Positions 1-5,281 of a stretch of DNA of 35,590 nucleotides are shown here, piece by piece (within the stretch, counting starts at the first letter, position 1; the number at the start of each line of letters is the position of its first letter). Location of the stretch: the IMG/VR virus record IMGVR_UViG_3300006108_000034, positions 1 through 35,590 of that record. One strand, 5' to 3'. A program made the position numbers and the translations under genes. The notes under the pieces were generated by a model. The model did not search any database. It saw only the letters and a list, made by a program, of their open reading frames with translations, and was not told the DNA's origin. Origin of the DNA: a virus.

Positions 1-133
1 ACTCAATGGCATCGGCGGCTTTAAGCGCATCTTCTGGGTCAACCGTAGGCGCCATTTCCACACATTTCAATGTGTCTCGGGCAGCAATACCGTCACGACG
101 CAATCTCTCAACAAGGTCTGCATGGTCAGTCAT
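1..133 (-). CDS. Small hypothetical protein, cut by the left edge
   Basis: This reading frame starts at the ATG complementary to 131-133 and runs off the left edge, so only the first 44 residues are seen (MTDHADLVERLRRDGIAARD and onward). A purine-rich GGGAAAAGAA lies just upstream as a ribosome binding site. The ATG overlaps the stop of the preceding gene in an ATGA arrangement, which suggests translational coupling. The N-terminus resembles the many short phage proteins that begin with MTD.LVERLR and have no known function. I cannot assign a role. Its codons are richer in G and C than those of the rest of the window. Confidence 0.6.
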   Translation of the reverse strand, partial: MTDHADLVERLRRDGIAARDTLKCVEMAPTVDPEDALKAADAIE

Positions 134-327
134 TTCTTTTCCCTCAATTTATTCTTCTCTACTATCCACTCCTGGTACTCTTCATGAGTAGAATAGTATG
201 AGATCACCGCGTTGAGTGCACTCAGCAGCGCCTCGTCGTCGTCGATCCGGATCGTCTCGCGATAGGACTCTTTTAGTTCTTCCAAGACGATCTTATCATT
301 GTTAATCTTTTCTATGAGATCACTCAT
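130..327 (-). CDS. Hypothetical protein, 65 aa
   Basis: I place the start at the internal ATG (MSDLIEKINND), not at the longer upstream frame, because this ATG overlaps the stop of the preceding gene by four bases (ATGA), the same junction used by its neighbours. The product is charged and probably all helical, with a Lys/Glu-rich end. No motif is recognised. It belongs to the leftward run of tiny early genes driven from the promoter at 1087-1114. Confidence 0.6.
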   Translation of the reverse strand: MSDLIEKINNDKIVLEELKESYRETIRIDDDEALLSALNAVISYYSTHEEYQEWIVEKNKLREKK

Positions 328-515
328 GCGTACAACCCAACCTTCTCCTCGTCCGGGTTGTAGGACGCGTACGCCCTGATCACGTCTCGGATGCACGACT
401 GCATAGTGACGTCTTTGTAGTTCTCAGACAAGAATGTATACAGCCGGACGGCCTTGTCGAGTATCTCCTCCTCGCTCATGAGCGTCAGCTCGTAGTCGTT
501 GAAAGATAAGTCCAT
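324..515 (-). CDS. Hypothetical protein, 63 aa
   Basis: The frame encodes MDLSFNDYELTLMSEEEILD and onward, an acidic, helix-rich protein without a recognised domain. The ATG at 515 is preferred over the GTG one codon upstream because GGAG sits seven bases before the ATG. That ATG overlaps the stop of the 28-residue membrane protein upstream (TGATG). The gene ends in a four-base overlap with the next one. It is an unknown early phage gene. Confidence 0.6.
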   Translation of the reverse strand: MDLSFNDYELTLMSEEEILDKAVRLYTFLSENYKDVTMQSCIRDVIRAYASYNPDEEKVGLYA

Positions 516-601
516 CACCAGTCTCCAAAGTACCTATCGATCGCCACCACCGCCGCGAATATGACGGGGACGAGGAGCAGCCCTAGTACGGTCTCAGCCA
601 T
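515..601 (-). CDS. Tiny membrane protein, 28 aa
   Basis: This frame encodes MAETVLGLLLVPVIFAAVVA followed by IDRYFGDW. Residues 5-20 form one hydrophobic segment long enough to cross a membrane. A strong ribosome binding site (GGGAGGA) precedes the ATG, and the stop overlaps the next ATG as TGATG. The good ribosome site, coupling and hydrophobic pattern support a real gene despite its size. Function unknown; it could be a small inner-membrane effector. Confidence 0.55.
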   Translation of the reverse strand: MAETVLGLLLVPVIFAAVVAIDRYFGDW

Positions 602-603
602 GA

Positions 604-699
604 TCATTCCTCCCAGAGAGCCATGCCGAGCCAGATCAGCCAAACATCGTCCTCTATGAGTCGACTGTCGAATCTCGCGAACTCTTCCATAAGAGTCAT
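604..699 (-). CDS. Tiny hypothetical protein, 31 aa
   Basis: The frame reads MTLMEEFARFDSRLIEDDVW and ends LIWLGMALWEE. The C-terminal third is Trp/Leu-rich and amphipathic. GAGGTGGTAAT upstream provides a ribosome binding site. The stop lies two bases before the ATG of the 28-residue membrane protein, and its last codons contain that gene's ribosome site. The tight packing supports a real gene; the role is unknown. Confidence 0.5.
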   Translation of the reverse strand: MTLMEEFARFDSRLIEDDVWLIWLGMALWEE

Positions 700-700
700 A

Positions 701-838
701 TTACCACCTCGCATTTTCGTGTAGAGTGCCCGGAACGATCCAGAGAGAACTAGAAGGGCCAGTCCAGTTCACCTCGTCCATGGTTACATATACGACGACC
801 CATCCAGAGTCCGCATCGAGAGCATTCAAGTAAGCCAT
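701..838 (-). CDS. Small hypothetical protein, 45 aa
   Basis: The ATG at 838 overlaps the stop of the 73-residue gene upstream as TGATG and is preceded by GGAGGATAAG. The protein begins MAYLNALDADSGWVVVYVTM and probably forms a small beta-rich fold. Nothing recognisable is present. Its stop is one base before the ATG of the 31-residue gene, so these small genes form one coupled operon. Confidence 0.5.
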   Translation of the reverse strand: MAYLNALDADSGWVVVYVTMDEVNWTGPSSSLWIVPGTLHENARW

Positions 839-1059
839 CACTTATCCTCCACAATCTTTCCAGCATCATTAGTAGGAGCAGCCCCAAGAGCAATCTCACG
901 AATCTCAGTCCAAGCACTGTTTCCAGTATACAGAGCATGATCGGCCCACTGGAGTCTCCAGGCATACTCAGCTTCCTGTGCCTGAGAGAGATATTGATAG
1001 ATTCCCAAGAGTTCAGATCCTTCGTAGCTGGTGGCATGGAATACAGCGTATACGTTCAT
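838..1059 (-). CDS. Hypothetical early protein, 73 aa
   Basis: This is the first gene of the leftward operon, about 28 bases downstream of a sigma70-like -10 box. GAGGTGATGAA before the ATG is the ribosome binding site. The protein begins MNVYAVFHATSYEGSELLGI. The layout of a short beta strand followed by an LLGIY motif resembles a common class of small phage proteins, and resembles the product at 2754-2966 (LLGVY). That resemblance is weak and by eye only. Function unknown. Confidence 0.65.
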   Translation of the reverse strand: MNVYAVFHATSYEGSELLGIYQYLSQAQEAEYAWRLQWADHALYTGNSAWTEIREIALGAAPTNDAGKIVEDK

Positions 1060-1086
1060 TTCATCACCTCATCATCAACTATACTC

Positions 1087-1114
1087 AGTATACCTGAAAT
1101 CCTGGAAATGTCAA
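1087..1114 (-). promoter_or_regulatory. Sigma70-like early promoter (leftward)
   Basis: On the minus strand TTGACA and TATACT are separated by 16 bases, with GGGG before the -35 box and AGG before the -10 box. It drives the leftward operon of tiny genes. A 32-bp element shared with the promoter at 3234-3261 lies 21 bases upstream of the -35 box. Confidence 0.85.
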
Positions 1115-1135
1115 CCCCTAAAATTACTTATTTTG

Positions 1136-1167
1136 AAAATAATTTTCGTTTATATTCGAACGTAAAC
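1136..1167 (-). repeat. 32-bp promoter-upstream element, copy 1
   Basis: This AT-rich 32-bp sequence is an exact reverse complement of 3181-3212. Both copies sit 21 bases upstream of a -35 box and point the same way relative to their promoter. It includes the GTTTACGTTCG motif that recurs in the early region. It is probably an activator, repressor or UP-type element. It is unlikely to be a transposon end. Confidence 0.8.
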
Positions 1168-1170
1168 ATT

Positions 1171-1189
1171 CCACTTAAAAAAGTAGTGG
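1171..1189 (-). terminator. Short CCACT/AGTGG hairpin, possible leftward terminator
   Basis: CCACT at 1171-1175 pairs with AGTGG at 1185-1189. On the minus strand the loop contains a run of six T. It follows the structured RNA at 1194-1333 in the direction of leftward transcription. Similar hairpins occur near 2004, 3003 and 3064. The stem is short, so the terminator role is an inference. Confidence 0.35.
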
Positions 1190-1193
1190 TTTA

Positions 1194-1333
1194 CTCTTCT
1201 TAGAAGGATACAGGTTTACTATGCTCACTGCCATTGCTCGCTTGCAAGTCACAATGGCTTCCGCTTACACAAGGTTTGGGCGTCAGTTTTACCGGCGCCT
1301 CGCCCGCACGAGCCTGTACCCATCTAAGAAGAG
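1194..1333 (-). ncRNA. Structured RNA candidate of about 140 nt, unassigned
   Basis: The ends form a long closing helix. 1194-1204 (CTCTTCTTAGA) is exactly complementary to 1323-1333, and TACAGG at 1209-1214 is complementary to CCTGTA at 1313-1318. Read as minus-strand RNA, the four bases between these parts give two G-C pairs, one G-U pair and one U-U mismatch, so about 20 of 21 positions pair. Read as plus-strand RNA, the G-U becomes an A-C mismatch, which favours minus-strand transcription. Inside are a GCCATTG/CAATGGC hairpin (1230-1258) and a GGGCG/CGCCC pairing (1278-1305). It lies downstream of the 161-residue gene and is transcribed with it. I do not recognise a known RNA family. Confidence 0.5.
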
Positions 1334-1380
1334 CGGGGATGCCAAGAGACACCCCCAGCTGCATCGCACTGCAGATAGTG

Positions 1381-1866
1381 TTAGACCAGAGCCTTCACAT
1401 CGTCCTTGGAGAGGAACGCTGGAGCCTTGAAAGAGTCAAGCTCTGCCTCAAGAGTGGGAACAGCAGACTCATCAAATGGCTCATCAGAGACACGTGGCTC
1501 AGCATACTGGCCTTTCATGTATTTCTTACCAACAGCCTTAAGACGTGCGAGGTTCTTTGCCTTAATGTCAGCAAGCTCTTCCACTGTCTTGTCAGTGACC
1601 TTTGGCTTGTCAGTCAGAAGCACCTTGGGGAACTTCATTGGCTTGACTGTTTTGGCCTTTGGTGTCTTGTTGGTGACTGTCTTACGGCCACGAGTAGATG
1701 GCTCGACAGTGCCTGGAGCCTTACCATTGGCAACGATCCAGCGATAGTATGATTTAGCATTGGCATCAGTAACACCGATACGATCAGCGATCAGAGCGAC
1801 CACATCGCGCATAGGCAGTTCAGCGTTAGCTTTCATGATTTGGATAGCATCATCACGTTTAGACAT
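1381..1866 (-). CDS. Hypothetical basic protein, possible DNA-binding, 161 aa
   Basis: The protein begins MSKRDDAIQIMKANAELPMR. Residues 1-50 look like a small helix-turn-helix-type domain in which a short helical repeat is followed by YYRWI. After that comes a long Lys/Thr/Pro-rich linker (about 55-95) and a charged C-terminal region. GGAGTGATG precedes the ATG, and a sigma70-like promoter lies 34 bases further upstream. Its place at the head of an early transcript fits a regulator, but that is inference. The 3' side leads into a strongly folded noncoding region. Confidence 0.65.
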   Translation of the reverse strand: MSKRDDAIQIMKANAELPMRDVVALIADRIGVTDANAKSYYRWIVANGKAPGTVEPSTRGRKTVTNKTPKAKTVKPMKFPKVLLTDKPKVTDKTVEELADIKAKNLARLKAVGKKYMKGQYAEPRVSDEPFDESAVPTLEAELDSFKAPAFLSKDDVKALV

Positions 1867-1899
1867 TCACATCACTCCATTCCATCATCTTATATTGTC

Positions 1900-1927
1900 A
1901 GTATACCCTATTTTCCAGATTTGTCAA
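1900..1927 (-). promoter_or_regulatory. Sigma70-like early promoter (leftward)
   Basis: TTGACA and TATACT on the minus strand are spaced 16 bases, with GGGG before the -35 box and AGGG before the -10 box. A CGAACGTAAAC motif lies eight bases upstream of the -35 box at 1935-1945, with a GTTTACTATTA motif at 1951-1961. It drives the 161-residue gene. Confidence 0.85.
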
Positions 1928-2022
1928 CCCCTATCGAACGTAAACTTAAAGTTTACTATTACTTTTTTTATTTCACGTTCAAAATCAGTGACTTAGGGTA
2001 TTTCACTCCATTTTTCAGTGGT

Positions 2023-2181
2023 TTAACGAACATTAAGAGCTTTCACTACATAGTTCTCTCGATAGTACTCTTTGTAGTACTCCACAGCCTTTCGAGAGAT
2101 GTTAGTAAACGTTGCATACTGTAGATGATTGCTCTCATCATAGAATGCAATCTTCAGGTTATAGGTCTGCACTCTCATCAT
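2023..2181 (-). CDS. Small hypothetical protein, 52 aa
   Basis: The frame begins MMRVQTYNLKIAFYDESNHL and is Tyr-rich toward the end. Its ATG overlaps the stop of the upstream gene by four bases (ATGA), which supports a real coupled gene. It is the last of three small genes read from the promoters at 2477-2504 and 2598-2626. A short hairpin (2004-2020) lies just after the stop. Function unknown. Confidence 0.55.
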   Translation of the reverse strand: MMRVQTYNLKIAFYDESNHLQYATFTNISRKAVEYYKEYYRENYVVKALNVR

Positions 2182-2348
2182 GCATACTCCACTGCATTGG
2201 TTAGCTCTGAGTCAAAGATACTCTCTTTACCATTCTCATCAACGAACGTAAACTGATACCCAAGCTCATTCACGAGCTCTTGCATATGGATATCCTCTGG
2301 TACAGTTAACCTAACAGACACTACTACTGTCTTGGTTCCATCCATCAT
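2178..2348 (-). CDS. Small hypothetical protein, 56 aa
   Basis: The protein begins MMDGTKTVVVSVRLTVPEDI and reads like a small alpha/beta domain. The first ATG overlaps the stop of the membrane protein gene upstream (ATGA); a second ATG follows directly and could also be the start. It ends with an ATGA overlap into the 52-residue gene. A GAACGTAAAC motif, the possible operator sequence, lies within this coding region near 2244, so the motif is not confined to noncoding DNA. Confidence 0.55.
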   Translation of the reverse strand: MMDGTKTVVVSVRLTVPEDIHMQELVNELGYQFTFVDENGKESIFDSELTNAVEYA

Positions 2349-2446
2349 TGTATCACATCCAGTATCTGAGTAAGAACAACGAACACTAACAGACCAACTG
2401 TTACCAGTGACAGACCAATCACATTCTGGATCTCTTGGGTTCTCAT
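2345..2446 (-). CDS. Tiny membrane protein, 33 aa
   Basis: The frame encodes a single hydrophobic segment (GLSLVTVGLLVFVVL, about residues 11-25) after a polar N-terminus MRTQEIQNVI. AGAGGAACTGCT before the ATG supplies a ribosome binding site. It is the first gene after the promoter at 2477-2504 and overlaps the next gene. A small inner-membrane protein of unknown role. Confidence 0.55.
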   Translation of the reverse strand: MRTQEIQNVIGLSLVTVGLLVFVVLTQILDVIQ

Positions 2447-2476
2447 AGCAGTTCCTCTTTCAACGTTACATATATG

Positions 2477-2504
2477 ATTATACCGTATTCTGTGGAAATG
2501 TCAA
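2477..2504 (-). promoter_or_regulatory. Sigma70-like early promoter (leftward)
   Basis: TTGACA, 16 bases, TATAAT on the minus strand. It lies 31 bases upstream of the first leftward small gene. Two direct TCGTTTACTATT motifs lie just upstream of its -35 box, at 2515-2526 and 2535-2546. Confidence 0.85.
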
Positions 2505-2536
2505 GCACTATTTTTCGTTTACTATTACTTTTTTTC

Positions 2537-2556
2537 GTTTACTATTGTTAGTAAAC
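2537..2556. promoter_or_regulatory. Palindromic operator-like site
   Basis: GTTTACTA and TAGTAAAC form an 8-bp perfect inverted repeat separated by four bases. It lies between two leftward promoters. TCGTTTACTATT occurs four times in the same direction here (2515, 2535, 2649, 2673), and the sequence occurs again without TC at 1951. This is the pattern expected for a dimeric repressor or activator site; the protein is not identified. Confidence 0.5.
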
Positions 2557-2597
2557 TAAGTGGTAGACCCAACCCGCCTCAACAAACCACTCCCTAG

Positions 2598-2626
2598 AGT
2601 GTACCCTATTTTTGAGAAAAAGTCAA
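2598..2626 (-). promoter_or_regulatory. Sigma70-like early promoter (leftward, tandem)
   Basis: TTGACT, 17 bases, TACACT on the minus strand, with GGGGG before the -35 box and AGGG before the -10 box. It lies about 120 bases behind the promoter at 2477-2504 and would give a longer leader with an AGTGG/CCACT hairpin (2559-2591). Confidence 0.65.
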
Positions 2627-2693
2627 CCCCCAACGAACGTAAACTTAATCGTTTACTATTAAATTTATTTTCTCGTTTACTATTACTTTTTTC

Positions 2694-2721
2694 TTGACTA
2701 TTTTGGCGTTTCGGGTATAAT
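2694..2721 (+). promoter_or_regulatory. Sigma70-like early promoter (rightward)
   Basis: TTGACT, 16 bases, TATAAT, with CGGG directly before the -10 box. It is divergent from the promoter at 2598-2626. The 67 bases between the two -35 boxes hold two TCGTTTACTATT motifs and one reversed CGAACGTAAAC motif. Confidence 0.85.
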
Positions 2722-2753
2722 CATATTTGTAAGCCACTAAAGGGGAAAAAACT

Positions 2754-2966
2754 ATGCCTAATAAATTATTCGTTCTTTTCGGTGTTAATAATAATGATGA
2801 TAATAATGACTTATTAGGGGTTTATAATAATATTAATATTCTTGAAACTAAACTAAAGGCGTTTAAAAATAAAAGTGATTATTATAATGATTATTATTAT
2901 ATTGAACTTAATAATAATGATGAAGTTGATTATTATAATCCTGAAAACGGGTTTGGTTTAAGTTAA
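2754..2966 (+). CDS. Low-complexity Asn/Tyr/Asp-rich protein, 70 aa
   Basis: The gene begins 32 bases after a good -10 box and has AAGGGGAAA as ribosome binding site. The protein begins MPNKLFVLFGVNNNDDNNDL and is extremely rich in Asn, Asp and Tyr. Codons are almost entirely A or T at the third position, more so than in neighbouring genes. The LFVLF...LLGVY layout weakly resembles the protein at 838-1059. Function unknown. Confidence 0.6.
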   Translation: MPNKLFVLFGVNNNDDNNDLLGVYNNINILETKLKAFKNKSDYYNDYYYIELNNNDEVDYYNPENGFGLS

Positions 2967-3180
2967 AAATTGGTTTAATAATTCTTGGTGACGTGTGGTA
3001 TTCCACTCAATAAATAAGTGGTTTAACAATTCGCTGCGATTACAAAATGAGGATTAAAAATATCACTCAAAAAACGAGTGAATTAGACACAACACAGACA
3101 CTAAGGGACACAACACAGACACCAAGAACAGCGACACAAAGCGACACAGGCGAGACACACAGCGACCGACGCCAAGACTC
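2967..3180 (+). repeat. Gene-free stretch with hairpins and a T-poor GACACA repeat tract
   Basis: No gene is supported in 2967-3288. Two short hairpins (CCACT/AGTGG at 3003-3021 and CACT/AGTG at 3064-3080) follow the upstream gene. From 3085 to 3178 the plus strand is almost free of T. A 20-base unit starting GACACAACACAGACAC occurs twice at a 21-base period (3086-3105 and 3107-3126, one difference). Several GCGACACA-type units at about 10-base spacing follow. Confidence 0.6.
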
Positions 3181-3212
3181 GTTTACGTTCGAATATAAAC
3201 GAAAATTATTTT
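3181..3212 (+). repeat. 32-bp promoter-upstream element, copy 2
   Basis: Exact reverse complement of 1136-1167, placed 21 bases upstream of the -35 box at 3234, the same distance as copy 1 from its own promoter. This conserved placement argues for a regulatory site acting on both promoters. Confidence 0.8.
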
Positions 3213-3233
3213 AAAAATATTTCCTTTTAGGGC

Positions 3234-3261
3234 TTGACAAATACACAGTTTAGGGTATACT
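3234..3261 (+). promoter_or_regulatory. Sigma70-like early promoter (rightward)
   Basis: TTGACA, 16 bases, TATACT, with AGGGC before the -35 box and AGGG before the -10 box. It drives the run of small genes from 3289. Confidence 0.85.
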
Positions 3262-3288
3262 GATAATATGAGTTCGAAAGGAAATCCT

Positions 3289-3513
3289 ATGAAATATCCT
3301 AATTCAGCCGAGTTGATGACTATTATTGCAACCAGTAAATTCCGTCCGTTTGACAAATATGATTATATGGCTTTTAGTGGGGCTATTAGCGAAAACCCAT
3401 TAATAGCAGAAACAGACGAATATACAATAGTTCTTGACGGTCACATAGTAAATATGGTATATCAAGAAGACCAATTCGGCGGTCAATTATATTCTCTTAT
3501 ACAGGAGTTATAA
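3289..3513 (+). CDS. Hypothetical early protein, 74 aa
   Basis: I choose the ATG at 3289 (MKYPNSAELMTIIATSKFRP) because AAAGGAA lies just upstream. The earlier in-frame ATG at 3268 falls at the expected transcription start and has no ribosome site. The product looks like a small alpha/beta domain with no motif I recognise. It is the first gene of a rightward operon of small proteins. Confidence 0.6.
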   Translation: MKYPNSAELMTIIATSKFRPFDKYDYMAFSGAISENPLIAETDEYTIVLDGHIVNMVYQEDQFGGQLYSLIQEL

Positions 3514-3514
3514 A

Positions 3515-3778
3515 ATGATTACTATTAAGGATAAAATAGACCATAATTGGGTTGAGCGTATAGAGGAATTGGCCGATAGATTAGAGAAAGGCGAAAAGGT
3601 AATTAATAGGTTTACGGATGATCAATTACATTATTTGATTTATTGGAACTTTGGTTATTCTGGTATTACTGTGTCTGATTATACTATTATGTGTGAGGAT
3701 GAGTTGAATAATAGAGGTATTAGGTATAATCAGAAATTAGCCGAGTTAATAGTTGATACAGCCGAGGAGATATACTAA
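3515..3778 (+). CDS. Hypothetical early protein, 87 aa
   Basis: The start is supported by AGGAG about eight bases upstream, within the end of the previous gene. The protein begins MITIKDKIDHNWVERIEELA and appears helical, with Asp/Glu-rich surfaces. Its stop overlaps the next ATG by one base. No domain is recognised. Confidence 0.65.
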   Translation: MITIKDKIDHNWVERIEELADRLEKGEKVINRFTDDQLHYLIYWNFGYSGITVSDYTIMCEDELNNRGIRYNQKLAELIVDTAEEIY

Positions 3779-4008
3779 TGAATATCAATACTAATTTAAC
3801 TCAATTAACCCGGAACGATATAGTATACTTACTAGAGGCCAGCGGTTATAATGAGTCTAGTTCTGATATTGAGGACGTAGAATTTATTGCTGTATCTAAT
3901 GGTAATGTTAGATATAAAATGACTTATTACGATATTGATGGTAATCTATTAGATGATAATGTGTTTGTGTTTATTAATGATAAAGGCGAACTAACAGCTG
4001 ATTACTGA
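3778..4008 (+). CDS. Hypothetical early protein, 76 aa
   Basis: The ATG overlaps the previous stop (TAATG), and GAGGAG lies upstream inside that gene. The protein begins MNINTNLTQLTRNDIVYLLE. It looks like a short helical start followed by a beta sheet that includes a YDIDGN turn. Function unknown. Confidence 0.65.
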   Translation: MNINTNLTQLTRNDIVYLLEASGYNESSSDIEDVEFIAVSNGNVRYKMTYYDIDGNLLDDNVFVFINDKGELTADY

Positions 4009-4021
4009 TCGGAGATATAAT

Positions 4022-4318
4022 ATGAAATATCGTATCGTTGGGAATAAAGAAGCATATATGAGTTGTTTGCAAGGATATGTCAATACAACTTATGACAATT
4101 TGGTATCTGTTCTTGGTAAACCTAATACAACTGGGGATAAAATTACCGCTGAATGGATTATTAAATTTGGTTCCGGCGAGGTCGCAACCATATATGATTA
4201 TAAGGAAAAAACTACGCCAAAAGAAGAATATCAATGGCACATCGGTGGTCATAGTGATAAAGTCATAGAATTGGTTGGTCAATTACTCAATTGTTCTGCC
4301 CGTAATTGGAGGAATTAA
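4022..4318 (+). CDS. Hypothetical phage protein, 98 aa
   Basis: GGAGATATAAT precedes the ATG. The protein begins MKYRIVGNKEAYMSCLQGYV and continues as a small alpha/beta fold, with a central KITAEWIIKFGSGEVATIYD segment. The layout (a helix, then strands with a W-x-I/V-x-F pattern, then a final helix) resembles small phage proteins I have seen without known function. No catalytic motif is visible. Confidence 0.65.
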   Translation: MKYRIVGNKEAYMSCLQGYVNTTYDNLVSVLGKPNTTGDKITAEWIIKFGSGEVATIYDYKEKTTPKEEYQWHIGGHSDKVIELVGQLLNCSARNWRN

Positions 4319-4319
4319 T

Positions 4320-4619
4320 ATGTCTGGCATACAAATTCTTGTTTCCGATCACCAAGGTGTCTATATACCTCAAATATTTGCGGAGAATTGTGAAAAGAGT
4401 TGGGTGGCTGGTTCTCAATGGGATCTTAATGTTTTAAGGACTGGTCCTGATCCTGAGAATGATTCCTACTGGGATGTGTGGAGTTGGGTTGTTGATAATG
4501 CCACACATATTGATAAACACGGAAATACCTGGAGGCTATACCAGGATGGTGATTTATTCGCATATTGTGAGGAGTTGATGTCCGATGAAGAGAAAAAAAA
4601 CCTATTCGGGGAGATCTAA
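4320..4619 (+). CDS. Hypothetical protein, 99 aa
   Basis: The ATG at 4320 is chosen over the longer frame from 4275 because GGAGGA lies just before it and the upstream gene ends at 4318. The protein begins MSGIQILVSDHQGVYIPQIF and is Trp-rich and acidic (WDVWSWV near residue 60). This resembles a family of small phage proteins with a W-rich core, but I cannot name it. Confidence 0.65.
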   Translation: MSGIQILVSDHQGVYIPQIFAENCEKSWVAGSQWDLNVLRTGPDPENDSYWDVWSWVVDNATHIDKHGNTWRLYQDGDLFAYCEELMSDEEKKNLFGEI

Positions 4620-4709
4620 TCCCGTAGCGAAAATTCTATTGACTTCTGGTCAATATAATAGTAGAGTAGTTAAAGCTCGAAAAGGTAAAGGATCCTATAG
4701 GAGAGAAAA

Positions 4710-4886
4710 ATGTCCAATGTAGAAATACAACTACAAAACATCGCTTCTAAAAATTGGATGACGATGAAAAGTGTTGCAAATCAAGACTGGGTAATACAAA
4801 CTGCCCTCGATGAATTAAAAAATAGATTTCCGGAACAACCAGTACGTGCCATGTGTGATGGTATTCTGGTAAATATGAGGCCATAA
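4710..4886 (+). CDS. Small hypothetical protein, 58 aa
   Basis: AGGAGAG precedes the ATG. The protein begins MSNVEIQLQNIASKNWMTMK and is probably helical. It ends two bases before the next ATG. The 90 bases upstream (4620-4709) contain an ATTGAC/GTCAAT hairpin at 4638-4654 and no convincing promoter. Function unknown. Confidence 0.55.
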   Translation: MSNVEIQLQNIASKNWMTMKSVANQDWVIQTALDELKNRFPEQPVRAMCDGILVNMRP

Positions 4887-4887
4887 A

Positions 4888-5049
4888 ATGATTACTATTG
4901 CTTATGAAATGCTGGCGATTGTGGATTTGCTCGTCGCTATCTACAAAAAAGTATTCCTATATCAGACAGATGATGCTGTGTTTATGCTTATTCTGTCTCT
5001 TCTGATGATGGTGTTTGCCATCAATTCTAAAATTAAAGACAATGTTTAA
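4888..5049 (+). CDS. Small membrane protein, 53 aa
   Basis: The protein has two hydrophobic stretches, about residues 4-20 and 31-45, separated by a charged loop (KKVFLYQTDD). It begins MITIAYEMLAIVDLLVAIYK. The start lies two bases after the preceding stop, and its stop overlaps the next gene's first codons. A two-pass inner-membrane protein of unknown role is the best reading. Confidence 0.55.
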   Translation: MITIAYEMLAIVDLLVAIYKKVFLYQTDDAVFMLILSLLMMVFAINSKIKDNV

Positions 5050-5230
5050 ACTGCAGGTCGGCAGAGAAAACAAAAAAGGTAATTGGGAGTGGCGGGATAT
5101 ATCGCCACACCACGAAGAACCATACATATTTGACACATATGATGAAGCATACAATTTCCTAGATTGGCTCTATCCGGAGCAAATCTACGACAAAGATGTT
5201 CGAATAATCGAAATTGAACAAGACGCTTGA
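5042..5230 (+). CDS. Small hypothetical protein, 62 aa
   Basis: The ATG at 5042 (MFKLQVGRENKKGNWEWRDI) overlaps the end of the membrane protein gene by eight bases. A longer frame from 5015 would overlap more and has no ribosome site. The product resembles the many phage proteins with a strand, a W.W turn and a helix containing Y-x-E-A-x-x-F. Its TGA stop is part of the -35 box of the promoter at 5227. Confidence 0.6.
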   Translation: MFKLQVGRENKKGNWEWRDISPHHEEPYIFDTYDEAYNFLDWLYPEQIYDKDVRIIEIEQDA

Positions 5231-5254
5231 CTTTTTATTAAAACATAGTATAAT
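5227..5254 (+). promoter_or_regulatory. Sigma70-like promoter (rightward)
   Basis: TTGACT, 16 bases, TATAAT. The -35 box contains the stop codon of the gene at 5042-5230. Unlike most other early promoters here it lacks a GG step before the -10 box (it has ATAG), as does the one at 10695. Confidence 0.8.
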
Positions 5255-5281
5255 ATGTATATGATGATGAGGAGAAAAGTG

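Noticed and set aside
1221-1430. Rightward 69-residue frame
   Set aside because: It lies across the folded RNA region and the opposite-strand gene end, has poor start spacing, and its codon use does not fit the window.
1136-3212. 32-bp inverted repeat as ends of a mobile element
   Set aside because: No transposase lies between the copies, no target duplication is visible, and the fixed distance to promoters explains the repeat better.
3974-4282. Leftward 102-residue frame
   Set aside because: It is antisense to two well-supported rightward genes and has no ribosome site or promoter.
4638-4657. Promoter at TTGACT...TATAAT
   Set aside because: The boxes are only nine bases apart and form part of an ATTGAC/GTCAAT hairpin; no proper -35 box lies at 16-17 bases.
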